Shown here one piece after another: positions 1-10,291 of a stretch of 64,000 nt of DNA. Each line of letters starts with the position of its first letter. Positions within the stretch are counted from its first letter, which is position 1. Origin of the DNA: Tricholoma matsutake (taxonomy: Eukaryota; Basidiomycota; Agaricomycetes; Agaricales; Tricholomataceae); assembly GCA_026075535.2 (NCBI GenBank), contig AP026541.1, positions 11,222,001-11,286,000 of the forward strand. Reading direction: 5' to 3'. Under the pieces are notes generated by a model. The model made no database searches. It saw only the letters and a program-made list of their open reading frames with translations, and had not been told where the DNA came from. The position numbers were made by a program, and so were the translations under genes.

Positions 1-2
1 AT

Positions 3-890
3 GGTGCACGTGCGGAGGGACGTGCATTCCTTAATTCCTGTGAGTTATACATTAGTCTCCAGTCGCATCAATTCGTCGATGAGGCTGCAAAAATTTATTG
101 GGCCTTCACATACATGAAATCTGAACGCGCCTATCTCTATGTGGACCGTATCCTACGTCAAACTAAAGAACTCGGTTCTCTACCTTTCTCCACTTGGGGT
201 GACTTTCGAGCTGAGTTCGTACGCCACTTCTGCCCCCTCAATGAACGCCACCGAGCAGTGACACGACTTGAGTCATCCACTTACCACCAGGGACGTCGAT
301 CCGTGGACGACTATATCGATGAGTTCAAGGATTTGGTGGACATGGCAGGGTATGGGAGTGGGTTACCAGTGGTGGTGAAGTTCCGACGGGGGCTCAACCG
401 AGAAATTCAGGACCAGATTGCACAGATGTTGGAAGGGCGCCCAGCGGACGATGATATCCTTGCTTGGTATGAAGCTGCTTCACTCTGTGACGAGAACCGA
501 CTCACAAATGCGGCGTTTAATGCTGCATTCCGTGCTCCAACTACCACTCATACACCCTACACCTTCAATCGAAGCCTCCCCCGCCCTAACCCCATTCCTG
601 CTCGTCAAACTCCCACACCAGCCGTCAATATCCCAGTACCAATGGATGTTGATGCAGCCCGCAGCCGTGCACGTAAGTTGGATCTCTGCTACCGTTGTGG
701 GGAACCTGGACACAGGGCTGGAGCGTGTCCCCATCGTCAGGATATCCGCATGCTCACCCCCGAGGGACGAGACGAACTCCTGCAAGATCTGTTGGCACTT
801 GTAGATGTTGAGGAAGCAAAGGATCAAGTTGCAGAGGAGGTTAAGCTGGAAGTTGTAGAGGAGCAGGATTTTCCTATTCACAGCGAGTGA
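3..890 (+). CDS. Ty3/gypsy (chromovirus) Gag, 5'-truncated by window edge (gypsy-1)
   Basis: Capsid/nucleocapsid protein of an LTR retrotransposon, which packages element RNA into cytoplasmic particles. The frame is open from position 3, so the first ATG at 114 is internal and the true start lies upstream. A retrotransposon-gag-like region covers the first half, followed by a Pro-rich linker and one zinc knuckle of the CX2CX4HX4C type (CYRCGEPGHRAGAC) near 687-728. The C-terminus is acidic (EEAKDQVAEEVKLEVVEE). The stop TGA (888-890) overlaps the pol frame by GTGA, and pol is in the -1 frame. No internal stop is seen and the codons are CpG-rich, unlike the decayed gypsy copies later in the window. 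The gag assignment is secure; the start is not visible. Confidence 0.9.
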   Translation, partial: GARAEGRAFLNSCELYISLQSHQFVDEAAKIYWAFTYMKSERAYLYVDRILRQTKELGSLPFSTWGDFRAEFVRHFCPLNERHRAVTRLESSTYHQGRRSVDDYIDEFKDLVDMAGYGSGLPVVVKFRRGLNREIQDQIAQMLEGRPADDDILAWYEAASLCDENRLTNAAFNAAFRAPTTTHTPYTFNRSLPRPNPIPARQTPTPAVNIPVPMDVDAARSRARKLDLCYRCGEPGHRAGACPHRQDIRMLTPEGRDELLQDLLALVDVEEAKDQVAEEVKLEVVEEQDFPIHSE

Positions 891-3800
891 ATCGTACGCC
901 CTCACTGCCTGTCCATAACCGCTTTGAAGTCTTGTCAGTTGAATCCCTGGAGAATGAATCCATTTCTGTGACCGCTCCCCTCTCTGACCCTTCGAAGTTG
1001 GCTAAAGACGTACCTGCTCTCCCCATCTCTCCTTCTACTCCACGTCCCAAAATTAAATCATGGGAGCGTAAACTACCACGCAAGTATATTGTGGCATCCA
1101 CTCCCTCTGCACATTCCTTAAACCTAGCCATCGAACTGCAGACGACCGACACTGGACAGATACTCGGTGTTTCTGCGCTCCTGGACTCTGGTGCGACTGG
1201 TCTCTTCATCGATTCCCATCTGGTACAACAACATCGTCTAAATACTCGCTCACTCTCACGTCCGATACCTGTATATAACGTGGATGGATCCCCAAATGAA
1301 GCTGGTGCCATCCGAGAGGTTGCAGACCTGGTTCTCCGTTACAAAGATCATAGTGAGCGTGCCCTTTTTGCTGTCACTCAATTAGGAAAGCAAAAGGCGA
1401 TTTTGGGATATCCATGGCTTCGAGACCATAACCCAGAGGTCGACTGGCGCACCGGGGAGGTTACCATGAGCCGATGTCCATCCCGCTGTCGGACGTGTTT
1501 CACAGAAGCCAGGCAAGAACGTCGTGGACAGAAGGCGGCAATACGACGAACTCAGAAGTGTTGTGCTGGACCCCTGCCTATACCTGAAGTGGAATTGGAA
1601 GGGGTTCCTGATCTAATGCCAGACTCGGATGATGATGATGAGGACCCAGAGGAAGTGGAGGAGGGTGATCGGATCTTCTACACTGCGATTCGCTCATCGC
1701 ATGAGGTGTGTGCCACATCGAACATATCCCAACGCCTCGCCGAGGCCTTCCACAAAAACAACGCTGCTAAATCCTCTACTAACTCCTTACTCCCTCATCT
1801 CCATGAGTTTGAAGACGTGTTCTCCAAGGAGTCATTCGACTCTCTTCCTGCGCGTAAGCCATGGGATCACGCGATCGAACTCACCCCCGGCGCAACCCCT
1901 TCATCCTGCAAGGTCTATCCTCTCTCTCCGGAGGAACAACGGCAGCTTGACCAGTTCATCGACGAGCACCTGGCCTCTGGACGTATTCGACCATCGAAGT
2001 CACCCATGGCCTCTCCCTTTTTCTTTGTCAAGAAGAAGGATGGCTCACTTCGACCGGTTCAAGACTACAGAAGACTCAACAACATCACGGTCAAAAATCG
2101 CTACCCACTACCCCTCATCTCCGAACTCGTAAACCAGCTCTGTGGAGCCCGATACTTCACCAAGCTCGATGTCCGTTGGGGCTATAATAATGTGAGGATA
2201 AAGGAGGGAGATGAGTGGAAGGCAGCCTTTCGTACCAACCGTGGTCTTTTTGAACCGCTTGTCATGTTCTTTGGCCTTACTAATAGCCCTGCCACCTTTC
2301 AGACCATGATGAACGACATCTTCCATGACCTCATCCTCGAAGGCGTTGTCTGCATCTATCTCGACGACATCCTCATCTTCACTCGCACGGTTGAAGAGCA
2401 CCGTCGCATCACGCGCCTCGTCCTAGAGCGACTTCGACGGTACAAACTCTACCTTCGTCAGGACAAATGCGAGTTCGAAAGGACCAAGATCGAGTACCTC
2501 GGCCTGATTATCTCGGAGGGTCAAGTGGAGATGGATCCTATCAAGGTAAATGGGGTCACAGCTTGGCCTATGCCCACGAACAAGAAGGAGGTGCAGTCTT
2601 TCCTGGGCTTCATCAATTTTTATCGGCGTTTTATCAAGGATTTCTCACATCATGCACGACCGCTGTTCGACTTGATAGGAAAGGAGGCATGGAGGTGGGA
2701 TAATGCACAACAGGAGGTGTTCGAAAAGCTTAAGGAGATGGTCACTTCCGCTCCGATCCTTACCTTTGCTGACGATTCGCGTCCTTTTCGTGTAGAAGCC
2801 GACAGTTCTGACTTTGCGACGGGCGCTGTGTTGTCTCAGCAGTCTCCGGAGGACCAGAAGTGGCATCCTGTTGCGTTCTACTCCAAAAGCCTTAGTGCTG
2901 TAGAGAGAAACTACGAGATCCATGACAAGGAGATGTTGGCGATAATGCGTGCGCTTGAGGAGTGGCGACACTTCCTCGAGGGTGCCCAACACAAGGTGGA
3001 AATTTGGACGGATCACAAGAACCTCGAGTACTTCATGACAGCCAAGAAATTGAACCGTCGTCAAGCTCGTTGGTCCCTGTATCTATCTAGATTCGACTTC
3101 TCCTTGCACCACCGTCTGGGTCGCAGCATGGGGAAGACCGATGCCCTATCCCGACGTGCAGACCATGGGGATGGCAGCGGTGACAACCAAAACATTGTGC
3201 TGTTGCAGCCAGACCTGTTCACCATTCGGGCACTGGAAGGCATCGTACCCCAGGGCGAGGAGCAGGACATTCTACGTGACATTCATCGCGCAAACCGTAG
3301 CGGTTTACATGAGGATGTTGTCGCCCGAGCTGTTAAAGAACTGAGGAAGGGATCGACCCTTTCCTTACGTGCGGCAGAGTGGGCTGAAAAGGAGGACTTG
3401 TTGTATTTCAGGGATCGCATCTATGTTCCCAATGACCCAGACCTTCGCTGGCGCATCATATCCCAACACCATGACTCACAGATTGCTGGCCACCCCGGAC
3501 GCTGGAAGACCTTGGAGCTCACCTCACGGAACTATTGGTGGCCACAAATGTCACGGCTCATTGGTCAGTATTGTCGCACTTGTGACCTTTGCTTACGCAC
3601 CAAGGTCCCTCGTCGCAAGCCTATTGGTGAGCTACACCCTCTTCCTGTTCCAGAGAGTCGTTGGGATGTCGTCAGCGTCGACTTTGTGGTGGAATTGCCA
3701 GAGTCAAACGGGTTTGATGCGGTGATGTGCACAGTTGACTCAGTGGGAAAATGCGCTCACTTCATCCCCACTCACACCACTGTCAGTGCCCTAGGTGCCG

Positions 3801-4705
3801 CTCGACTCTACCTCCACCACGTGTGGAAGTTACATGGACTTCCTGGTGCCTTCCTCTCGGATCGTGGCCCTCAGTTCATGGCAGAGTTCACTCGTGAGCT
3901 GTACCGACTCCTGGGGATCAAACTCCTTGCTTCAACTGCTTATCACCCACAAACTGATGGCCAGACGGAGCGAGTCAACCAGGAACTGGAGCAGTACATC
4001 CGCCTCTTTGTCAATGAACGCCAGGACGATTGGGATGATCTCCTTCCTTTGGCCGAGTTCGGATACAACAACCATGTCCATGCTTCCACTCAACAGACCC
4101 CTTTCCTCTTAGACACTGGACGACATCCACGCATGGGATTTGAACCTCGCCAAACTCCCTCACACATCGAGACAGTGAATGAGTTCACAGAACGCATGAG
4201 GGATAGCTTGGAGGAGGCAAGGGCAGCCTTAGCAAAGGCGAAGGACGACATGGCGCGATTTTACAACCAGCGCCACTCCCCAACCCCTCAGTACAAGGTT
4301 GGTGATCGAGTTTATCTTGACTCCAGTGACATCTCCACTACACGTCCATCCAAGAAACTCGCTCATCGCTTCTTGGGACCTTTCCCCATTGTCAAGTGCG
4401 TTGGAACACATGCCTATCGTCTACGCCTCCCAGCCTCCATGTCCAGACTCCATCCCGTCTTCCATGTCGTCAAATTGCTTCCAGCTCCCCCAGATCCGTT
4501 CCCGGGACGCCATTCACACCCACCACCACCACCTACAGTGATCGAGGGAGAACCCCAATATGAAGTCGAGTCAATCTTGGACAGCCGTTTGCGTCGAGGA
4601 AAACTCCAGTATTTGGTACATTGGAAGGGTTATGGGTATGAGGAGAACTCATGGGTCGAAGAGTCTGACGTAAATGCCCCTCGGTTAATCAAGGAATTCC
4701 ACTGA
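887..4705 (+). CDS. Ty3/gypsy chromovirus Pol polyprotein (PR-RT-RNase H-IN-chromodomain), apparently intact
   Basis: Pol of gypsy-1, 1272 codons if counted from the GTG at 887; the frame is open upstream to about 845. Domains in order: retropepsin with [12 protein letters not shown] (about residue 100); reverse transcriptase with catalytic YLDD (codons at 2360-2368); RNase H starting VEADSSDFATGAVL (about 637) with IWTDHKNLEYF; integrase with an HHCC zinc finger (H..H near 861, CRTCDLC), catalytic Asp in VSVDFVVEL (about 931), Asp in SDRGPQF (about 991) and Glu in DGQTERVNQELE; C-terminal chromodomain (YEVESILDSRLRRG...WKGYGYEENSW, about 1225-1270). The chromodomain places it among chromoviruses and would direct insertion to marked chromatin. 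No stop or frameshift was seen, so it may be active. Expression probably depends on coupling to gag at the GTGA overlap; no classical -1 slippery heptamer is apparent. Confidence 0.93.
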   Translation: MNRTPSLPVHNRFEVLSVESLENESISVTAPLSDPSKLAKDVPALPISPSTPRPKIKSWERKLPRKYIVASTPSAHSLNLAIELQTTDTGQILGVSALLDSGATGLFIDSHLVQQHRLNTRSLSRPIPVYNVDGSPNEAGAIREVADLVLRYKDHSERALFAVTQLGKQKAILGYPWLRDHNPEVDWRTGEVTMSRCPSRCRTCFTEARQERRGQKAAIRRTQKCCAGPLPIPEVELEGVPDLMPDSDDDDEDPEEVEEGDRIFYTAIRSSHEVCATSNISQRLAEAFHKNNAAKSSTNSLLPHLHEFEDVFSKESFDSLPARKPWDHAIELTPGATPSSCKVYPLSPEEQRQLDQFIDEHLASGRIRPSKSPMASPFFFVKKKDGSLRPVQDYRRLNNITVKNRYPLPLISELVNQLCGARYFTKLDVRWGYNNVRIKEGDEWKAAFRTNRGLFEPLVMFFGLTNSPATFQTMMNDIFHDLILEGVVCIYLDDILIFTRTVEEHRRITRLVLERLRRYKLYLRQDKCEFERTKIEYLGLIISEGQVEMDPIKVNGVTAWPMPTNKKEVQSFLGFINFYRRFIKDFSHHARPLFDLIGKEAWRWDNAQQEVFEKLKEMVTSAPILTFADDSRPFRVEADSSDFATGAVLSQQSPEDQKWHPVAFYSKSLSAVERNYEIHDKEMLAIMRALEEWRHFLEGAQHKVEIWTDHKNLEYFMTAKKLNRRQARWSLYLSRFDFSLHHRLGRSMGKTDALSRRADHGDGSGDNQNIVLLQPDLFTIRALEGIVPQGEEQDILRDIHRANRSGLHEDVVARAVKELRKGSTLSLRAAEWAEKEDLLYFRDRIYVPNDPDLRWRIISQHHDSQIAGHPGRWKTLELTSRNYWWPQMSRLIGQYCRTCDLCLRTKVPRRKPIGELHPLPVPESRWDVVSVDFVVELPESNGFDAVMCTVDSVGKCAHFIPTHTTVSALGAARLYLHHVWKLHGLPGAFLSDRGPQFMAEFTRELYRLLGIKLLASTAYHPQTDGQTERVNQELEQYIRLFVNERQDDWDDLLPLAEFGYNNHVHASTQQTPFLLDTGRHPRMGFEPRQTPSHIETVNEFTERMRDSLEEARAALAKAKDDMARFYNQRHSPTPQYKVGDRVYLDSSDISTTRPSKKLAHRFLGPFPIVKCVGTHAYRLRLPASMSRLHPVFHVVKLLPAPPDPFPGRHSHPPPPPTVIEGEPQYEVESILDSRLRRGKLQYLVHWKGYGYEENSWVEESDVNAPRLIKEFH

Positions 4706-4787
4706 CGGCACACTGCTGCACCGCGTCGCATTCAAGTCACGGACTTTGGTCGTATACGATTTCGAATGCATCGGGGCGATGCATCTT

Positions 4788-4800
4788 AGAGAGGGGGTGA
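4788..4800 (+). other. Polypurine tract of gypsy-1
   Basis: The purine run AGAGAGGGGGTGA lies directly before the TGTAAGG that opens the 3' LTR, where plus-strand priming is expected. The other two gypsy elements have the same layout, with GGGGGGTAA next to TGTTA. Confidence 0.7.
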
Positions 4801-5226
4801 TGTAAGGGGACTAAGGGGGTGCCCTGTGTGTTTTTCCTATTTTTTATGTTCGTCCCATATTTTTCCCCACCTCATTTCCTTCTATTCTTCATTTTCTATG
4901 ATTTTTCCGGATTTTATTACTAATTTTCCCTTGCTATCATGTTTGTATATGTTGACACTTTTATATTTAGAGGCGGAGTACCCCTTCCGACACATACCCC
5001 TTGGTATGATGTCATTCGGCGGCCTTGATCCGCCTATCTCCGCCTTTTTCTATTTTTAGGTTATATTTGATTTTTGTCGTCTTCACATATACTGGGCATC
5101 AGCAAGGGGATCCTTAGAGTTTTCTCTTTGGATTTCCCTTTGCTAGGTGCGCCCCCAAGGCCTGTATTATGTAGTATAATTTTAACTTCGGATTTCCCTT
5201 TGCTAGAGGCTTAGGTTGCCCTTATA
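4801..5226 (+). repeat. 3' LTR of gypsy-1
   Basis: Begins TGTAAGGGG immediately after the polypurine tract. The right edge is inferred. A near-inverted terminal match (TGTAAGGG against CCCTTATA, 5219-5226) coincides with the point where the neighbouring Tnp2 transposase coding sequence abruptly resumes on the minus strand. Contains AT-rich sequence and a short internal repeat, GGATTTCCCTTTGCTAG, near 5133 and 5185. The 5' LTR lies outside the window, so neither LTR identity nor the target-site duplication can be checked. Confidence 0.6.
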
Positions 5227-6628
5227 CCATTGCCCGAAGACGCGGGATGATGGGAAGATATTCGAAGTATGAATGTGTGGTTGTGTCATCAGCTTTGTAA
5301 TGATCAGCCTTACATTTTGGGCACTGCTGCAAGGTCTTGTATGGGCCGGTATAACAGACACATGAGGAATGACAACAACTGTAGCATATGGGCTGAAAAC
5401 CTGAGAGAAACTGCACCCATTTCTCTGTAGACTTGATTGAGTCAAGTGGGGCTTGAAGGAAAGCAAAGTGAAATTTGTTGAAAGTTGCATTTGTGATACC
5501 ATCTTCAACTTTAAGGGTGTAGGCATGCAGAAGGGTTAAGTCGCTTTCATCGAGAAGTTTGCCTTCTGAAAAAAAACATCAGAAAGACAGTTAGAATCAG
5601 TCCAAAAGTTGCCAACCTATTTCTGCAACCTCTTTCATAAAACCCTCACCAAGAAGGTCCCAAACTGAGATTCCTTCCTGGCCTGGTTCAGCAAACGGCA
5701 TGTCTTCTTTGTCCCCAGGCTCATCAGGCTCATCATGATCACACCCCATTTCATCCTCTTCATCTTCCATGTTTGAGTTCTCTTCTGTGATGCTCACTTC
5801 ATCCCCATCTTCCTCCCTCTCCTCCCGCTCAAGAAACTGGACATGGTTGGTTCCCCAACATACTCGACCAATCTGCTCAACGCGCTCTATGATTTGGCAG
5901 GATTGGCATGCCGTCGACAAGCTGTACTGATCATGGCCATCTGCATCATCCGGTAAGGGTGTTGGATAAGAACAGGGAGGAAGGTGATCTGGATCAGGTG
6001 GGAATGGCATTGGAGAAGAACGAGGAGGTAGATGTTGTAAGTTGATGGTGCGAGGTGATGCCGCAGATGGGAGGTGATCTGGATCAGGTGGGAATGGCAT
6101 TGGAGAAGAATGAGGAGGTATGTGTTGTGAGTTGATGGTGCGAGGTGATGCCATGGATGGGAGGTGATTTGGATCAGGTGGGAATGGCATTGGAGAAGAA
6201 CGAGGAGGTAGGTGTTGTGAGTTGATGGTGCGAGGTGATACCGCAGATGGAGAATCATGGCAGAACCCAGATGGCCCTGCCTCGCTCATAGAAAAGTTGT
6301 TGCATTCAACAGATGCCTCTCCAGTTTCACCTGAGGGATTTTCATTTTTGGATGAAGGTCTGTCTGGCCGGGAAGCTTTTCTTGACAAAAACACTTGATG
6401 AGCTGGTGCAGGGCGACCAACGAGCTCCTGCTTTTCAGCAGAGCGAGCAGGTGACATTTGTTGTGCTTTGAAGGCTTGCTTACGACTGTGTAATAACGAA
6501 TGATTTTGTGAAAGAACATTGGCTGCCAACAGTGCTGATCTTTGTCCATTCAGATGTCCTAGTTCAACCTTCCAAGTTACCTGAAGAGCACAACCACATG
6601 CACATAGACGCTTAGGAGATGGAGCCAT
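5227..6628 (-). pseudogene. Tnp2-type (CACTA/EnSpm-like) transposase, N-terminal half, truncated by gypsy-1
   Basis: Starts at ATG 6626-6628 (MAPSPKRLCACGC), the Cys-rich head typical of Agaricomycete Tnp2 proteins (CACGC...HLNGQRSALLAANVLSQN). A Ser/Pro-rich region with three 30-residue repeats follows, then an acidic stretch. Exon 1 ends at 5617; a 51-nt intron (5566-5616, GT...TTTTCAG) leads to exon 2, which carries the conserved Tnp2 block SCVCYTGPY..LQQCPKCKADHYKAD and PIIPRLRAM. The frame runs cleanly to about 5230 and then stops inside the LTR, so the catalytic DDE part is missing. Known members are 700-1000 residues or more; here about 460 remain. The family assignment rests on the two conserved Cys blocks. 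Confidence 0.75.
5982..6251 (-). repeat. Three tandem 90-bp coding repeats in the Tnp2-like gene
   Basis: The sequence AGGTGATCTGGATCAGG recurs at 5982, 6072 and 6162 (T variant in the last), an exact 90-bp period. On the coding (minus) strand each unit gives 30 residues around SPRTINSQHLPPRSSPMPF. The copies differ by a few substitutions and keep frame, suggesting recent in-frame expansion of a disordered linker. Confidence 0.9.
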
Positions 6629-7132
6629 GAGGCGGTAAAAAATGAAGAAGAGTTTTTATTGTATAACAAAGACGTTCAGGGAGGCATCAGAACTATGATC
6701 CGTTTTTGAGATGGGTCAGACTAAGATCTGGGAAAGAAGATGGTGATTTGAGGCACCGGAAGGCATTGGTAACAGCTTGCAAAGATGAATAATGGAACAA
6801 GTGTAAGGGTCATTTGAAGATTCCGGTGCTGTGTGTGCAAAGTGTTACAGGAGAAATGATGGTAAGATAAGAAAAAAAAGCATACATTTTGCTCTGCTCG
6901 AATCTTTCCTTTCTCATGCAATGCTCTACCATCTTTTTGCAAAGCTAGAGATGGGCGACTCTGGTCCATAGATTCCATGCACATCTGTCGTCGACATGCA
7001 TGCCAAATGAAGTCAAGACTCGAGGTTAAGAAATGAACTCAGAGCTTGAATGAGAGTGAGCATCAGTCAATGGGAATCTTGGGGGAATATGGATTACTTA
7101 CTGAAACACGCTGAAATCACACCAGAAGCATT
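6629..7132. other. Upstream region of the Tnp2-like gene
   Basis: About 500 bp without a convincing gene. It is AT-rich near 6800-6880. Minus-strand ORFs here are short and lack recognisable motifs. It should contain the promoter of the minus-strand transposase gene, but I can point to no specific element. Confidence 0.4.
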
Positions 7133-7938
7133 GGAAAACCACCAGAGGTTTGAGGAGCATTGATGAGCATGAGCTGATCCAGGAAATGACTGATGCCAGA
7201 TCAAGTCGCTAGACCCAAGGAAAACCAAGATTGGACAAGCAGAACCATGGATGCCTCAAGGGCTTGATGAGGGCTGACACCGCAAGAGAAGAAACAACCA
7301 ATGCCAAATCGGGTTGTTAGGGCGACATAGGACGTCTACCCAGGGAGAGGGATGTGGCCAATGGATCTAGAGACGAGACGAGAGATGAGAGATGAGAGAC
7401 GAGAGATGAGAGAGGGAGAGGGGAGAGGGAGAGGGGAGAGAGGGGAGGGGAGATGAGATGAGATGAGATGAGACTGTAGGGTTAAGGTTAACCGCAGGCA
7501 AATCTTACACAGCCACCGAATTTAGGGCAGGCAGACGCTTGTTGACCATTCATTTTCTCAACATCAACCTCTATTCAGTGTTCAACCTACATTCAACATT
7601 CATCAATCATCCCAATGGTGAGTTTTTTTGGTTTTCTTTTCTTGTCTCTTGTCTCTTGTCTCTTGTCTTCCCTCTCTTGTCTCTTGTCTCTCTTCTCTCA
7701 TCTCGCCTCTGAATCTGTTGGCCACATCTCTCCTTGGGTAGATGTCCTATGTCTCCCTAACAACCTGATTTGGCATCGGTTGTTTCTTCTCTTGCGGTGT
7801 CAGCCCTCATCAAGCCCTCGAGGCATCCATGGTTCTGCTTGTCCGATCTCAGTTTTCCTTGGGTCTAGTGACTTGATCTGGCATCAGTTGTTTCCTGGAT
7901 CAGCTCATCAATGCTCCTCAAACCTCTGGTGGTTTTCC
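7133..7938. repeat. Large inverted repeat (~230 to 260-bp arms) with GA/CT-rich loop
   Basis: The left arm (7133 to about 7400) and right arm (about 7681 to 7938) are inverted copies. The complement of the left arm reads, like the right, CTGATCCAGG..., CCATGGATGCCTC..., CTTGATGAGGGCTGAC..., GGAAAACCACCAGAGG. Differences are scattered transitions and a few small indels. The inner ends run into complementary GAGA/TCTC tracts (7370-7460 and 7640-7700). The central ~200 bp hold GGTTAAGGTTAACC and a CATT/CAAC-rich leader-like stretch before ATGGTGAG at 7615. It lies between a minus-strand and a plus-strand gene, so it could be a shared promoter region, a foldback element, or subterminal sequence of a larger transposon. 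Confidence 0.85.
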
Positions 7939-8134
7939 TTGGATGTCGTTCATTTATCCCACTGGGTGAGACATCTGCCATCCTCACAAGCGTGGAGCGG
8001 CCCTTGCATTTCTTCTTTTAGCTTTGGGTTATCACCGTTTGAATGATCACTGAGGTATGTATTCATTCAATCTGAATGTTCCTTGAGCTCATGTCATTTG
8101 CTTCAGTTTTTCACCAGCTGCAGTATAAATTCTT

Positions 8135-10291
8135 ATGGGTTCCCTCCTCGACATCACTCCTGAAAAGCTTATGCAGAATCCTTCTCTACTGTTACACAAT
8201 AAAAACTTCTCGTCTCGTGAGTAACATTGATCACTGGCTAGACTAATAATATACCTGATTACTTGTTCTTGTAGGTGCAGTCTCCTCTGATGGTTTAGTT
8301 GGTGCCGTCATATGTGATGGACAGTATATAGTTACCAGTCCAAATACAAATATCATTTTTAATCCTCCTCTGGGTGGTGATCATAGTCTTTTTTTGAGGA
8401 CAAACCTTCGCTTCAGAGATGATGATCCGCTTCAATGGCTGCAGCCATGGGTACCTGAATATCCTCACCTTCCATGCATCCCTGCACAAACCGAACCGTC
8501 ATCAATCATGCAGTGGATGCCAGATCATCATGATTTTGTTGCAAATGATGGCATCCTTACAGGAATAGGAAAACTCCACATTTTCCAGTTTCCCAGATGC
8601 AACGACTGTGTATTGCTCTTCTAAAATGCGCTGCACAATCAAAAATTTCAAAGGAGCTCCTAGTTTTCCAGCTTACTGTCGTTTTGGAGAATCTTTTACA
8701 TCGCCTCGAATTCATTTCAATGGACCTTCGTCGCATGCAACTCACTGTATGCGAAACGCAGAGAATTTTCATGGAATTAACAGCTCTTCTTGACTACTAC
8801 AACTACTTTTGCTCCATCCTCTTACTGAATGAACCACCTGCACCCATGCAGATGTATCCTCCTACCACAGCGAAAGTCATGGGGGTTTTTACTACGGATC
8901 TTATGGTGTGCGATCTCTTTTTCTGGGCTGGCATCCCAGTTTGGCTCGTGAGGCCATTCTCAGTGCTCTCCTCAATTTGCATGAGGGCACTTGCACCTGT
9001 CCAGGGACCGGGAGATGAGTCCACCCCTCTCAGCCCAGCCACTCATCCTTTGCATCCCACTATCTATCATGGAAATGGTGATCACATCGACAAATATCGA
9101 GCGATAGCAAGACATGTCCAACATTATCTGCAGTATCCAAATCTGTTTCAGTCCATCCGTGCCAAAACTAGTATCATTTCACTGCCACATGAGGAGATCT
9201 CTAAACGTGAAGTATGCAGGCAGCTTTATAGCCCATGTAGGTTTCTATTGTAATGAATAAGTATTTCAGCTTACATGTCCATGGTTACAGACACCAAAAA
9301 GAATTCTAATGTTCCCAAGATGCCACCAAGTGGGTGGAATAAATTTGAAGATCTCGAAAGCCCATTCTTACCACCACTGATTCTGAGCTGGCAAAAGGCC
9401 CTTTCAGATTTTACTCCCCGAAATCCTCCACCCGCAATGGCAGAGGGTTATGTTTTTCCTGAGCCTGCTTTGTTCATTGCAGTTCAAAACAAAGAATGTC
9501 AAGATGCCTATTTCCAAAGCTGGCTCAAATTTTGTACAGCTATGATCTACCGGGTCAGCACTCACAATTCCACTGTGTCAGCAGTCCCTAACAGTCTTTG
9601 GCACAACCTTCTTGCCTTTGAGCTCATCGGTGAAAAGAAAGCAGGTGCTTCAAGTACGAAAAGCACCAAACTGTGGGAGACTGCACAGCGATTTATGGAT
9701 GATTCTTCGATGGCACATGGAGTTAGCTTTGCAGAATTGCATGGCGGTCAACTGATGTGGAATGGTAGCATTATCAATTCGTTAGGCGACCATGAGCGTG
9801 AAGAAATTCTTTGGGAACTGGCCAAGCTTAGCTTTAGGTTTGAGCTCCTTGCTCTCGATGTGCAGGTCACAACCAACACCAGCGATGATCGTCAAGAACT
9901 CATCAGAGCCTGTTTTCCAGGTGGAGCATCTGCATTGTTGCTGGTGGCAGACTTGGGTGCAGCCAATCATGGTCTAGGAAATGTGTACTGGGGGCCCAGA
10001 TCTGTATATTTACATGTGTTGAAGAAGGTGATGACCACATGGAAAGGAGAAGTCCCGCCAATCATTCTTGCAAAGAAATTTCAATGGACAGAACGGGAGA
10101 TTGAAGACCTTGAGGATGAGATTACTTGTTTTTATGTGAAGACCTTCTACGACCATTTTGGACAAGCTCCCATTACTCCCCAACATTTATCCCATGCTGC
10201 CTCTTTACACTGTGTTACTTATCCTCGAAGTCTTACCATTGTCGACTCCCACCCAAATATTGCTTATGACCTGACCAACATCAGGATTTAA
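8135..10291 (+). CDS. Unnamed Agaricomycete multi-exon protein, transposon-associated family
   Basis: Proposed exons: 8135-8216, 8275-about 8590, about 8597-9236, 9291-10291. Intron 1 (8217-8274, GTGAGT..CTAAT..TAG) and the last intron (9237-9290, GTAGGT..ACAG) keep phase exactly. Exon 3 carries the block LMVCDLFFWAGIPVWLVRP and a preceding helical segment (ICLxLxALLDY-like), which I recognise from a large unnamed family scattered through Agaricomycete genomes near transposases. Exon 4 holds PSGWNKFEDLESPFLPP and a conserved C-terminal half ending TIVDSHPNIAYDLTNIRI. No known catalytic motif, signal peptide or membrane segment was found. Between exons 2 and 3 the frame changes near 8585-8597, needing either an unrecognised short intron (the tract TTTTCCAGTTTCCCAG is there) or an indel. 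Function unknown. Confidence 0.65.

Noticed and set aside
845..890. Programmed -1 frameshift heptamer between gag and pol of gypsy-1
   Set aside because: No X-XXY-YYZ sequence in the right frame within the 46-nt overlap; the stop-start overlap is the better candidate.
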